64,000 bases of DNA, from NCBI GenBank assembly GCA_032716605.1, contig CM064501.1:28878044-28942043 (forward strand), read 5' to 3'. The position numbers and the translations under genes were made by a program. The notes below the pieces were generated by a model. The model was not told the origin of the DNA, made no database searches, and worked only from the letters and a program-made list of their open reading frames with translations. This document shows, piece by piece, positions 21,188 through 32,606 of this stretch (positions are counted from its first letter, which is position 1; each line of letters opens with the position of its first letter). The DNA is from Paralithodes platypus. Taxonomy: Eukaryota; Arthropoda; Malacostraca; Decapoda; Lithodidae.

Positions 21188-21582
21188 GGGCACAAGACAC
21201 CTTTTTGAGGTTGAAAATTCGACCAACATCGAAAATTTTGAAAATTATATCCTAAACTAGCCCCATGAGTTGGTAACACTCCTTGGAAGTTACAGTATAT
21301 TGCTGTGTGGCAATATTTACTATTTTAAAATAAGTATGAATAACCATATGAAAAAATGTTTTTGCCCTCACCAGAATTCGAACCACTGTCAGTCAGGATG
21401 ACTTCATGGGAAGTCCATGATGGATACCTTGATATTTCCCCAGCAGTGAGGTTTTATAACCAGTAAAGACTCCCAATTCAAAGTCCTAGCTTGGTACCAA
21501 GTTAGGCAGACATTAAAAAAAAAAAAAAAAAAAAATTTGCATGTTACAGGAACACAGAACATGACAAATACATTGCCGATCT
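21188..21582 (-). other. Unassigned, possible degenerate SINE and A-run
   Basis: The reverse complement contains GGTTCGAATTC (about 21371-21381), which fits a box B, but no convincing box A. An A-run of about 22 lies near 21514. No gene. Confidence 0.3.
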
Positions 21583-21793
21583 TTAACCCTTCCAGCCCGG
21601 GTTCCTTTCAGAAGGACACCTCGAAAGAAGGGCAGGTGCCCGGGTGTCCTGTTAAAAGGCTTATGCTTGAATGCGTGCTTCAAAATTCGCGCGGCCAAAT
21701 TTTGTTTTGCAGGGGCGATCGCAGCGCCACCAAGCTTCAACTACAAGTGTTATCAGTTTGTACGTGACCGCCATACCGAGTAATACAGGAAAA

Positions 21794-24470
21794 ATGGATT
21801 CCGACGCGTCCGATTCGGTGCAACCTCCCGCGCGCCTCACTGCTACCCCACTCGCAACTTCGACGCCTGTAGCAACAGATAAGAAACAACAACCAATGAC
21901 AGTGAAGCGTTCGTTAAGTGATAGCGGCATACTGCGAGCACTCTTTGATATTGAAGAGAGCAGTGGCGAAAGCTTGGTGGACAAAGAAACATTTATCAGT
22001 GCAAGCGAAGAAGACGATTTCGTTGGCTTTGGAGACGACGATAATGTGGATTTGTTTGAGGGGGGAGACAGTAGTGATGATCCTGATGTGGAAGTGTTTC
22101 AGGAAGGTGCTATTGAACTTCCAAGTGTCCTAGAACCTAGGCCTACCCCCTCGCCATCTTTGGTAGGTCAGCCTAGGGCTAGGCCTAGGCCTAGCCATAG
22201 CCCTACCCCAGGACCTTCCCCTTTGCCTGCCCAAACGCCCTTGAAAGTGGGTAAATATTTTTATAAACAGTCGCTGGTGAAAAGTGCAGCTAAAAAAGCA
22301 CGCAGGGCAGCCGCAGAAAAGGCTAGGGAAGCTGAACAGAGTGATAGTGACGCCGACCCTGGACTAGCAACCACCCGCATTCCATTGTGACGACGCCTTG
22401 ACCCGGGACGCCGCGTGGGTCACCCAGAGCCCTCGACTTCATCTCTCCTTCAGGAGGACCAAAGGGCCTCTTCAAGTGGTATTGGTGATGTGCCACAGCC
22501 TGCAACACACCGCAGAGCATTATTTGTTGCGGAGAAGCCCTCGGCTCGCCGCAAAAGGAGCCGAACTCCCGAGGCCGAGGCTCCCAGTGTTGAAGCACCC
22601 ACAGCCTCCCGCGCCCCACGCCGCAGACGCCCGGTCACTTCGGAACCAGAATTGTCTCCTGAAGAGGATGATGACGACCCCAACATTGCTCCAGATGACC
22701 TGACGTCACCTGAGGAGGAAGAGGAAGAGGAAGAGGAACAGGAGGAAGTCCCGGCAAGACGAGTGAGAGGGCGAGATGGTGGACGTGGTCAGGCTGCGGG
22801 CGCCGCTGCCCCTGGGCGTGAGCGTGGGCGTGGGCATCCGCATGGCCAAGGGCGTGTGCCAGGGCATCCAGGGCGTGTGCCTGCTGCACCTGCACGAGCA
22901 TCAGCATCAGACCTGTTTGTGTGGACAGATGGGGCTGATTTTGAGCCAGATTGTCCTGCCTTTGACGAGGTACAGATGGGGTCCGGGGTGTCACCAACAT
23001 TTCCCTGTGGCCCAGATGCTACCCCCAGTGAAATTTTCTGTGGCTTCTATGACGATGAAGTCAAGGAATACCTCGTCGAGGAGACCAACAACCATCATGA
23101 GATCTGTGCCAACTTTCTTGGCAGGAAGACCATTGCCAAGATGGTGGCATGGAGAGCTGTCACTGTGGCAGAACTATAGGTGTTTTTGGCACTCACAATG
23201 CTGATGACACATATCAGGAAGCACGCTCTGGATGACTACTGGATCACTGGCGACATCATAACGACTCCAGCATTTGGCAAGTACATGTCCAGGGACAGGT
23301 ACTTCGACATCCTCTCCTATCTCCACCTGACAAACAACATGGGAGTCCACCTTCCCGACTCATTATGGAAGATCAGGAAGCTGTATGACATGATACATCA
23401 TCGGTTCACCACCTACCTGATTCCTTTCCAGATGTGCCTCGACGAGTCTCTGGTCCTGTTCCGTCGTAGGCTGCACTTCCGACAGTATATCCCGTCCAAG
23501 AGACACCGCTTCGGCATCAAGCTCTTCGTCCTCTGCGACTGTTTGACGGGGTATGTGCTGGACTTTGTGGTCTACAGCGGCAAGGGTGGAGAAATTGTGA
23601 CTGACCCCCTCATTGGTTTTGGTGGCACTGTAGTGAAGACGATGATGGAGAGGTACTTCAATAAAAACCACATCCTCTACACAGATAATTACTACATGTC
23701 GCCTCTCCTGACCAAGTACCTCCATGACTGCAAGATCGGAACTGTCGGCACAGTCAAGGCCAAGAGGAAGGGCATGCCAGGCTACCCAACCAAGACGAAG
23801 AAGGCGGACATCTTCCACAAGAAGAGTGGCCCCATCCTCTCCATCCACTGGCATGACCAGCGCAAGGTCAACCTCCTCAGCACGTGCCACAAGGCCGAGA
23901 TGGTCGCCACAGGGAAGGTGTACCGAAGAATCAACAACCCCGTCCAGAAACCAGCTGCTGTCCTGGACTACAACATCAATATGCACCTTGTCGGCAAGTC
24001 TGACATGCAGATGGGCTTCATCGACTGCCTGCGAACATCTTGCAGGTGGTACAAGAAGTTTATCCTGCATACGGTAGATATGTCGGTCATCAATGCATAC
24101 AACATCTACCGTCTGAGGACTCCAGGAGCCAAGAAGTACAAGTCCCTGCGGAAGTTCCACAAGCAGGTGCTACTTGAGCTCCTGGCTAAACATGCGGGTA
24201 CACCAGGGAGGCCACTACAAGGACCAGGCCAGCTGGACAGAATGGGGTGTGCTGACTTTTTCAGGAAGCACCAGCTCAACGCCCTTCCTTTCCAGGGTCC
24301 TCATACTAAGTCAAGAGTGCAGAAGAGGTGCCATGTGTGCAGCCACACAACTCGCAGACCCGCAAAGCCACAAAAACCACTTGGGAATGCCTCGAGTGTC
24401 AGGTTGGACTGTGTGCTGGCACCTGCTTCAACGACTTCCACACTCTAACAAACTTTTGAAGTGGAAGTGA
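21794..24470 (+). pseudogene. piggyBac transposase, inactivated by two stops and a frameshift
   Basis: DDD transposase that cuts and pastes at TTAA. It starts at ATG 21794 with an acidic Ser/Asp-rich N-terminus (EESSGES, SEEDDFVGFGDDDN), then a Pro-rich and basic linker. The frame is interrupted by TGA (22388-22390) and TAG (23177-23179) but stays in phase across both, consistent with C-to-T changes. The catalytic core follows: MCLDESLV, LCDCLTGYVLDF (first Asp), LYTDNYYMSPLL (second Asp) and VLDYNINMHLVGKSD (third Asp). Near 24370 a one-base change in an A-run shifts frame, so the terminal Cys-rich module (pieces WECLEC and LCAGTC) is read only in the neighbouring frame. About 885 codons, longer than the roughly 600 of the classic moth enzyme because of the N-terminal extension. 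Confidence 0.93.
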
Positions 24471-24499
24471 CACCAGTGACAGTGAGACTCAACTTTTAG

Positions 24500-24800
24500 G
24501 CTAATAATAATAATATAACTAAGTATAAGTGAAAAGGACACATATAAGTAATAATAAGTGCCTTCAATAACAATATGAACAAGTGAAAGTGACAGTATAA
24601 TAATAATAAAACTATGAATAAGTGAAAGAGACACACACAAGTAATAATAAGTGCCTTCATATCAATATGAACAAGTGAAAGTGACACTATATATGTTATT
24701 AGCTTACCTAACAATACATAACAGTGACAATGACACTATCAATTATCCAAGTCCAGTGAAAGTGACACTATAATCATAATAATAATAATAAAACTAAGTA
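24500..24800. repeat. Tandem repeat in the piggyBac 3' region
   Basis: A unit of about 110 bp (AAGTGAAAGTGACACTATA, then AATAATAATAAAACTA, then AAGTAATAATAAGTGCCTTC) is repeated about three times with drift. Confidence 0.75.
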
Positions 24801-25854
24801 ATAAGTGACAGAGACACAAATAACTTCATGTAAATAACTTTATTGAGTGAAAATAACATAATAGCTATAATAAATGACATAATAAACTATAAAACACTAT
24901 CAAATCGCTTCCCGGCATAATTGCGGGTGGAGCGATGAGTGCAACTGGGCGTCGTAGCCGGGGCCGCGGTTGAGTGTTCGGACGCGCCAAGGTAAATACG
25001 GGAAAAAGTTACCTCCACTTCGATCACCATCACTCCTGAACCAGTTGAGCTAGAGAGCTATACTCAATGCTATTCTACGCGGCAAGGTAAGGCGCCCATT
25101 TATAATTATATGTTTGATTAATGTAGGTAATATATTAAGCGAGATTAGCCTTAGTTTACTTTTGTTGATTTTCGGCCAGATCGCCCGGATACGAGCTCCG
25201 TCCTTTGGAGAGACAGCCCGGGCCAGGAGGGTTAACGCTCGTTTTCTCGGAGCCATATTTATCAAGTTTTAAACTGATATATCTCCATTATTTCTTAATA
25301 TAATTGATTGCAAGTGGATTCATTTTAAAGGGGACATACCACACTTCTAAAAGGGTGGTATGTCCGATTTCCTTCTTTTCACAGGTATTTTACTAATGCA
25401 AAAATGGAAAAAATACACCAAAAAGTAAAATATGAATTTGAAATATTGTTTATAGTAATAAATATATATACAAGCATTATCTCTTTTTTTAGCTTAAGTA
25501 TTAATACTCAAAGAGCGGGTGGTAAGGTATTTTACACCGTGCCGCCCAGCGGGCATAATCCCGAAATATTTGCTCACTTTCACTCGCCCTAGCGCCGTTA
25601 CTATGGCTCCAATGCGAACGAAACGGTCATTTTTGGAAAGAGCAACTCTTCGTCTCCCCATATAAGTCTATTCTGGATGTTATGAGCAAGTGTGAAGGGT
25701 GGGAAGAGGTGAGGAAGAGGAGGTACTTTTCTGGTCTATTTCCCAAGCGCGTTCGGATGCGTTCGCTTTGCCCTGACTTCGGCCTCCCGCCCGTCTACCA
25801 TTCCTTCGGTAATCGGTCTTATTTTTCTCTTACTTCTCCTTATTTCTGTATTCT

Positions 25855-26310
25855 CTGTATTCTCTCTCTCTCTCTCTCTTTCACTCCTCCTGTCTGTCTC
25901 TCTCTCTCTCTCTCTCTCTGGGTCGCTCACTTTCCCTCTATCGCACGCTCTGTTTCTCTCTCTCTCCCTTTCTCTCTTCCTCATCCGTATATGTAATTCT
26001 CATTATTAGTTTCTCTAACTAATCCCTCTATTTCATTTATTTGCTTGTAATATTTCTGTATTATTATATCTTTTTCACTCTTTCTTCAGTTCAGTTTCTG
26101 TATTCTCTCTCTTTCACTCTCTCTCTCTTCCTCATCCGTATATGTAATTCTCATTATTATTTTCTCTAATCCCTCTTTCTTTATTTGCTTGTAATATTTC
26201 TGTATTATTATATCTTTTTCACTCTTTCTTCAGTTCAATTTCTGCATTCTCTGTCTCTCTCTCTCTCTCGCTCTCTCTCTCTGTTTCGCTTGCTTTGCAG
26301 GATTTTTGTT
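25855..26310. repeat. CT-rich microsatellite cluster with 0.2-kb duplication
   Basis: Long (CT)n tracts separated by a duplicated block (TCCTCATCCGTATATGTAATTC and TTTGCTTGTAATATTTCTG, at about 25977 and about 26130). Arg-Glu frames here are artefacts. Confidence 0.85.
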
Positions 26311-26408
26311 TTTGTTTTGTATATAATATTATTTCAACACATTTCCAAATCACCCTATGGGGTAGTGTTGACGACTTATTTTTTTTGGGTGGTGTTCCCA
26401 GGAGGTGT

Positions 26409-26668
26409 AATCCACATGTGATTGAGGTAGGCAAAAGGCAGTTATGTGATTGAGGTAGGTAAAAGGCAGTTATGTGATTGAGGTAGGGAAAAGGCAGAAC
26501 TGCCTATAGCGAGTGTATGAATGTGATTGAGGTAGACAAAAGGCAGAACTGCCTATAGCGAGTGTATGAATGTGATTGAGGTAGACAAAAGGCAGAACTG
26601 CCTATAGCGAGTGTATGAATGTGATTGAGGTAGACAAATGGCAGAACTGCCTATAGCGAGTGTATGAA
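26409..26668. repeat. Minisatellite with internal hairpin
   Basis: The unit TGTGATTGAGGTAGACAAAAG is followed by GCAGAACTGCCTATAGCGAG and TGTATGAA (about 49 bp). It is repeated three to four times, preceded by shorter 31-bp versions. GGCAGAACTGCC is a perfect palindrome within each full unit. Confidence 0.85.
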
Positions 26669-26892
26669 TGAATGACATGGATGTATGAGGTGGACCAAGA
26701 ACCAGATGGATGAATGAGATTCGAAACTTATGGATGTAATGGGTGATGTTGCTGATGATGATGAATGCACTTGTGTTTGGGTAGTGTGCTATTCCACCAT
26801 ATGAATGATTGAATGACATGAATTCATGAGGTACTTTGAAATAGATGAATGAATGATTGAATGAAGTTATGAATGACATGAATTCATATTTT

Positions 26893-27100
26893 ACATATAT
26901 ATGATAAAATAATATATACGGTACATATGTTCCCCACAATCATATAATGCCAAGCACAAATATTAAATCTTTCGTTGTTTGTATTACCGTAAGAAATATA
27001 CCGAACGCCTGAAATAATACGCAAATAAAATGCTTGCAATCAAACTCTCAAGCAATTTCAAGGTCACATGCAATTATAAATGTATAGGTAGACCCAGAGA

Positions 27101-27131
<31 letters not shown>

Positions 27132-27690
27132 TGTCGTGATAATATAACTATTTTACATATGTATCATATATATTATAACATAATATATACGGTACATATG
27201 TTCCCCACAATCATATAATGCCAAGCACAAATATTCAATCTTTCGTTGTTTGTATTACCGTAAGAAATATACCGAACGCCTGAAATAATACGCAAATAAA
27301 ATGCTTGCAATCAAACTCTCAATCAATTTCAAGGTCACATGCAATTATAAATAGGTATATTGTAGACCACAATCTTCGCCAAGCTTCGTTGTTGCTTGTA
27401 TTATCGTGAGAAATGTACCGTACACCCTGGTTAGCGTGAGAAATGTACCGAACGCCTGAAAATAATACGCTATAAAATGCTTGCAATCAAACTTTCAAGC
27501 AATTACAAGGTCACATGCAATTATAAAAAGGTATATTGTAGACCACAATCTTCGCTAAGCTTCGTTGTTGCTTGTATCATCGTGAGAAATGTACCGTACA
27601 CCCTGGTTATCGTGAGAAATTTACCGAACGCCTGAAATAATACGCTATAAAATGCTTGCAATCAAACTTTCAAGCAATTATAAAATGTAC
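26893..27690. repeat. Long tandem repeat, about four copies
   Basis: Blocks such as TACCGAACGCCTGAAATAAT, ATGCTTGCAATCAAACT and AAGGTCACATGCAATTATAAA recur at about 27000, 27280, 27450 and 27620. The units vary from about 170 to 290 bp because of differing AT-rich inserts. Confidence 0.8.
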
Positions 27691-27694
27691 ATTG

Positions 27695-28033
27695 TACTTA
27701 CCAACACCCACACCATTATGTTCTTCTTCGTCAGGAACGTCTCCATTTTGCTCAACGTCCTGTGTAACATCAACCACAACATTTGCGACCACGCAAATTA
27801 TGCTTGGGGTGAAAGCCTATGATCGGCATATTTTCGTCTTCCGAGTCATCCACACTATCAAAACTCTCACCCAGACCTTCCATGGTGTCATTCAACAGCC
27901 TATTAGAAAGTTCTGAAGAGTTCATCATGACATCTAGGTCCTGGGCGGTGAGCGGGGCGTGATGAGTAGGGTGGCGCGACGCACTAGGGGTGGCGGCTAC
28001 CGAATCGGACACAGGCAAATGTTGACCTTCCAT
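27695..28033 (-). pseudogene. Acidic N-terminal exon, probably of a piggyBac-like transposase
   Basis: ATG at 28033 on the minus strand, about 200 bp inside the right end of the 2.7-kb element. The frame is Ser/Asp-rich (SDSVAATPSASR, ESFDSVDDSEDENMPI) and stops at 27770. In the neighbouring frame an acidic stretch continues (DVEQNGDVPDEEEHNG) to GGTAAGT at about 27695, a good splice-donor match. The composition and position resemble the N-terminus of the piggyBac transposase at 21794, but there is no catalytic motif, so the assignment rests on context. Confidence 0.45.
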
Positions 28034-28473
28034 TACGGCTGCTTGAGGGTTACTGAGTCATGGTCACGCAGTGGGGATGTGTGGGTGGGACCTTGTAGTA
28101 CACCGCCTGACCACCAGGTTTCGCTTTCCACCTAAATTAGGGCGGGAATACGCCCACGGACTTAAGTCGGGCCCTGCCACATAGTCCAATTTTATCGATA
28201 CGGACTTAAGTCGGGCCCCGCTAAATAAGGTTTAAGCAGCACATTTTGAGGTGTGGCGGTATAATGGTGGTCGCAATATTAAGCCTTGAAAATATACAAA
28301 ATTTAGCGTGAATCAAGCCAACAATATTTGTAAAAAAAAAAACATTCCAAATATCAATATGAAACTCAATGTGAGAGGTTCCTGTAGTGTTATGAATAAG
28401 CTGTGCAAGTTTCAATAAAATACATTAATATTTACATGTTCTTGACCAAAAAGGTAGCTTGTGCCCTTAGGCT

Positions 28474-28605
28474 GGACCACCTAGTAGGGACCGCAAGGTC
28501 TGTGTGGCATGAGTATCAATGTAACTCTTTGTAACTCTCTCTCTCGTTTCTGCTACTAACAGCTAAGACCCTCTCATCCTCCCTCTACTTGGCCTCATTT
28601 AGGTG
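28474..28605 (+). mobile_element. CR1-like LINE 3' fragment
   Basis: GGACCACCTAGTAGGGACCG onward and TAACTCTCTCTC match the inverted end of 13654-13945, and GCTAAGACCCTCTCAT matches the inverse of about 14045. It is a short piece of the same LINE family. Confidence 0.6.
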
Positions 28606-28607
28606 GA

Positions 28608-29950
28608 GGGAAGTTGTTTTTTCTGGCCGCGCTTTTCCCTTATATTTAGCCCCATTAGTTTTCAGATTTTAAGACGTTTGCCCCCATGAGTTTGGCGATT
28701 TTAAGACTTTTCCCCAATTTTGTTGTCATTATTAAGACCTTTCGTGCCATTTAGGTATCAAAAACAAATCCTGGCGAGCGATAGCAAGCCTGTAATTTGG
28801 GAGGAACCAGCCTTCTTCCGGGACATTTTTCTTCCGAAAAATGTACATATTTACCTAGCAGGTGGATCTTGGGGATGTTATTTTTAAGCTTGATGGAGGT
28901 CTAAGGAGATAATTGAAAAATATATAAATAATTAAATGGACCAATAAAAAACCTTCACCATTAATATGAGCTTTCTATCTCTCTCTCTCTCTCTCTCTCT
29001 GAGGTTAATGTCAATTCCTCTATGGCATGATGAAGCTCAACCAACCATTTCCTATTTATATTAAGAGCAATAAGTGAAAGTAATTCAGCACAAGATGCGA
29101 TGAAATACCCTCCAAGTAGAATTTCCCCGTTTTCTAAATATATGTTAAGCCAGTGTCACACGAGCGATTTTTCCGTAAATTTTCCATGATCAAGTTATTT
29201 CTCGTTATATTTCGAGACTTTTTTGCACTGGTATCGATAACTAGACTGAAGGTAGAGTATGTTACACTGCTGAATTCTGATAAAGTGTAATTTTTGAAGC
29301 TGCCAGACCATAATTGCCCAGCAAAATTGCTCAAAAAACGGCTCGTGTGACTCCAGCTTTATCCCATTCCAAGTAAGTAGGCCACAAATATTGAACATTA
29401 ACCTCCATAGCTTACTAAGTACTAGAGTTATCCAGCTATTATTCCAACCATTTGGGAAGGGACAGCCAGGGAATAGGCGTGCACATGTACAGCCCATTTG
29501 CAGTAGGCGCTTTGGAGTTACAGAGGTTAGGGTTCACAATTGCTGGATAACCTATTTGGAACAGGGTATAGCCAACTTAAGGGGAGGCTGGCAGTTTGTT
29601 TGGTCTATTAGTTCATTTATTCATATATTTTTTCAGTTTTCACCCTAGACCTCCATCAAGCTTAGAAAAACACCCCCTAGACACCTTGAAGATAAATTTG
29701 TAAATTTTTCGGTAGAAAAATGTCCCGGCCAAAGGCCGGTTCCTCTTAAAATTGCAGGCTCGCTATCGCTCGCCAGGAAATAAACGACACCTACTGTAAA
29801 TGGCACGAAAGGTCTTAAAATTGACAACGAAATGAGGCGAAAGGTGTTAAAGTCGCCAAACTAATGGGCCCAACGTCTTATAATCTCAAAACTAGTGGGG
29901 CTCAACATGAGGGAGAAGGGGGTCCAGTAAAACGGTCTGCCTCCCCTTAA
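28608..29950. mobile_element. Fold-back element with about 300-bp arms and 0.7-kb spacer
   Basis: The left arm 28608-28920 is mirrored by 29632-29950: TTAAGACCTTTCGTGCCATT against AATGGCACGAAAGGTCTTAA, and AAGCTTGATGGAGGTCTA against TAGACCTCCATCAAGCTT. The right edge ends CCTCCCCTTAA, the inverse of the TTAAGGGGAG start seen at 33872. The spacer has no coding frame. It has two local copies of GAGGTTAGGGTTCACAATTG (29524 and 29961), one inside and one just outside the arm. Confidence 0.75.
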
Positions 29951-30420
29951 CCTTCCTCCCCAGTATAGAGGTTAGGGTTCACAATTGATGGTCTAAGCAT
30001 TTGGAACAGGGTATAGGCCGACACCATGACTGTAGGAAAGGTGAGCCACGCCCGGAAGCAAACATGGGGACAGAGGTAGTATACTCTATTGTTTTCCAGC
30101 TGATGGTAAATTGAATCCCTTAGTAGCTGATTTATCGATACGTAATGGAAATATATGAAACTACTATGGCAGTGTGTCGTATTAATGCCAATTTTTCATA
30201 ATTAACATCATATTTCGATACAAAATCTACCTTATAGCCGAGTAACAAAGATAAAAACATGACAATTTACCCTCAGCGGGAAAACAATAGACTATAGTAG
30301 GGGGTGACGAAGGGAGCTAATGTTGGGAAATGGTTAGTTTATTGTTTATCACACCGAGACTGAGTTGGTTAAAACATTGGGTACCATCCTGAATGGCCAA
30401 TAATTAAATACCGACTAACG
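29951..30420. other. No gene recognised
   Basis: Single-copy-looking AT-rich sequence apart from the short duplicated GGTTAGGGTTCACAATTG block. Confidence 0.4.
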
Positions 30421-30782
<362 letters not shown>

Positions 30783-30792
30783 CTATAGGGGT

Positions 30793-31109
30793 GCAATGCC
30801 TGGTGAGTTATCTGCTCAACAGATGGCGTTGTGTGTGTGTAAGTGTGAGAGTCCGAGTGTAGGGGGTGAGACAGTGAAGCACGGGAACGAGGTGGCTTCA
30901 GAGATGGGGTCGTTTCAGGCCATGAGTGAACACCGTGCCTCATGTGAAGGCAAGATGGCATGTGCTCGTTGTACTCTACGTGCTTCACATGTCTCACTCC
31001 CTAGACTGGAACAAGACCTCACAGGCTTCACTGTTCATTGTAAAGTGGTGAATGTTAAGGCTCTCAGCCTATGCCCGAGAGGAAGTAAGTTGGAATATAG
31101 AAAAAAAAA

Positions 31110-31110
<1 letters not shown>
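30793..31110 (+). mobile_element. SINE family B, copy 2
   Basis: Same family as 11013-11274, with an extra internal stretch (GGCAAGATGGCATGTGCTCG region). Ends GGAATATAG, then A10 running into AT repeats. Confidence 0.75.
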
Positions 31111-31194
<84 letters not shown>

Positions 31195-31196
31195 TT
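31111..31196. repeat. (AT)n-(AG)n microsatellite at SINE tail
   Basis: AT repeats with TTTAT interruptions followed by (AG)n. It probably grew from the SINE poly(A) tail. Confidence 0.9.
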
Positions 31197-31259
31197 GAAA
31201 GTTATAAATGTTAAATGTCAATTTCTCACATCTTAGCGACTATGTAGGTAAGACTTTAA

Positions 31260-31599
31260 AGGTGGGGGCTCATGGGTTGAGATAAACATGGAATGATAAT
31301 CGCCAAGCTGTACATAATTATCTTGCAAAATGCGATGGCACTGAAATAATTATTAACAATGGTATAAACGATTTTGTGGATCGTCTATACTGGGCCTGTG
31401 ACGTCACAAGAGTGTAAGTCCACCATCCAGTCCAGGATGAGGATACTGGTGTGACGTCACAGGCCCGGTATAGACGATCCGCAAAATCCTTTTATACCAT
31501 TGTTAATAATTATTTCAGTGACATTGCATTTCACAGGATAATTATGTGCAGGTTGGTGATTATTTTTCTATGTCTACCTCAACCCATGCGCCCCCACCT
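31260..31599. mobile_element. Palindromic TTAA element (340 bp)
   Basis: TTAA at 31256-31259 and 31600-31603. The ends are AGGTGGGGGC and, inverted, AGGTGGGGGC. The arms pair through the whole element (TGGTATAAACGATTTTGTGGA near 31359 against its inverse near 31470). Only a short centre (GTAAGTCCACCATCCAGTCC) is unpaired. Confidence 0.9.
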
Positions 31600-31603
31600 T
31601 TAA

Positions 31604-32024
31604 CCCTTGTCTAGTGGGGGGTTTGGGCTTATTTGGGCATATTCATGCCCTCCTGAATGATAAATCAAGTATCTGCATGAAAAAAAATGTATTCAGCAAA
31701 AAACTAGGCGCTAAAAGCTTCAAAATGAGACCAGAACGAGCTACGTAGCACTCGTGGTTCTCATACAGTGATACCAATAACATGGGAGTTTAGCGTATAG
31801 CGGCATATTTTTCCCAGTTATGCTCACTACTGGCTACACTGCCGGCCTCTCGAGAACACAGGGAACATGAGTTAATGGGCGGCGGTAAGCCCTGGGAGTC
31901 GGCTGCCTGGCCCGCTGTGCTCCCGGTCATTTGCACTCGATTTTAACCCTTTAAAAGCCTTAATAATGCTCCTAACTTGCTGCAAATTGGAGGCAGACTT
32001 AAGTCTGCTGCCGCTCTTTAAGGG
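31604..32024. mobile_element. TTAA element abutting the previous one
   Basis: Shares TTAA 31600-31603 with its left neighbour and ends at TTAA 32025-32028. The ends CCCTTGTCTAGTGG and, inverted, CCCTTAAAGAGCGG are weakly similar. Near the right end GCAGACTTAAGTCTGC is a perfect palindrome. An internal TTAACCC at 31943 could mark a nested shorter element. Confidence 0.6.
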
Positions 32025-32028
32025 TTAA

Positions 32029-32606
32029 TGTCATAGGCACATGCACCAATGGTACATCATAAACCAATTGGGGTGTATATCACTACTGGTCGTGGGTGAC
32101 AGTCTCATGAGGTCGTGATGGATGTACTGTATATGTGTGTGTATGTTTTTTTTTTTTTTTGGGGGGGGGAGGGGGGGGGGGGATGGTAAACTATGAAACA
32201 AATGAATGTCATCAGAAAATAATTACCCTCACTGACGTAGTTGTCTGTGGTTGTGTCTTATTCACCAATAAAATATGATTGCCTATCATACGGATATTTG
32301 AAATTACTACAAATTAACTTTCATATTTTGAGTAAATATGTATTGAGATGAGGCAAACAAAGGGGAAGAGAGACAAATTATCCATAGTAAGGAAGTGTAA
32401 TCTCTCGACCTGTTTATTTTTTCGAACTTCAATCACGGTGATTTTTTTGCCAGTATAACAAAATGTCAAAATTAATTTCCAAACATCTGAGACCACCTCC
32501 AACTACATACAAATAACAGAGGGCAATGATAACATTAATAAATAGTAAGATAATGGAAACCAATAATGCAGTCACTTATGTAGAAATTGGGATTTATAAA
32601 TATAAA
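32029..32606. other. Unassigned, T/G homopolymer tract
   Basis: A T-run then G-run at about 32147-32182. Otherwise AT-rich with no gene. Confidence 0.4.

Larger units (their letters stand above)
21587..25231 (+). mobile_element. piggyBac element, 3.6 kb, nearly complete
   Basis: TTAA at 21583-21586 and 25232-25235. The termini CCCTTCCAGCCCGGG and, inverted, CCCTCCTGGCCCGGG are an imperfect inverted repeat. It encodes one transposase reading frame (21794-24448) and has a tandem-repeat 3' region (24500-24790). It probably supplied, or belongs to the class that supplied, the activity that moved the short TTAA elements in this window. Confidence 0.93.
25505..28231 (-). mobile_element. Decayed 2.7-kb TTAA element, likely long relative of MITE family 3
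   Basis: TTAA at 25501-25504 and 28232-28235. The left end TACTCAAAGAGCGG matches the left end of 48104-48581 (CACTCAAAGAGCGG). The right end, read inverted, gives ACCTTATTTAGCGGGGCCCG then ACTTAAGTC, a spacer with CTATGTGGC and a second GGGCCCGACTTAAGTC, the same layout as 59046 onward. An N-terminal transposase-like exon lies near the right end on the minus strand. The interior is filled with microsatellites and tandem repeats instead of a catalytic core. Confidence 0.6.

Noticed and set aside
22415..23179. Separate 254-codon gene between two piggyBac frames
   Set aside because: It is in the same phase as both neighbours; the boundaries are premature stops within one transposase frame.
22323..24160. 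Long minus-strand frames opposite the piggyBac gene (for example 23363-24160)
   Set aside because: Antisense shadows of the transposase coding sequence with no motif of their own.
25736..25984. Frames of Arg-Glu or Ser-Leu repeats, also near 2572, 26219 and 30369
   Set aside because: They are translations of CT/AG and AT microsatellites.
26553..26939. 128-codon minus-strand frame rich in His, Ser and Phe
   Set aside because: It is encoded by the minisatellite at 26409-26668 and AT-rich flanks; its internal peptide repeat mirrors the DNA repeat.
26409..27690. Regular repeats with spacers that could suggest a CRISPR array
   Set aside because: Units are tandem without unique spacers, drift in length, and lie in a eukaryotic transposon-rich region with no cas genes.
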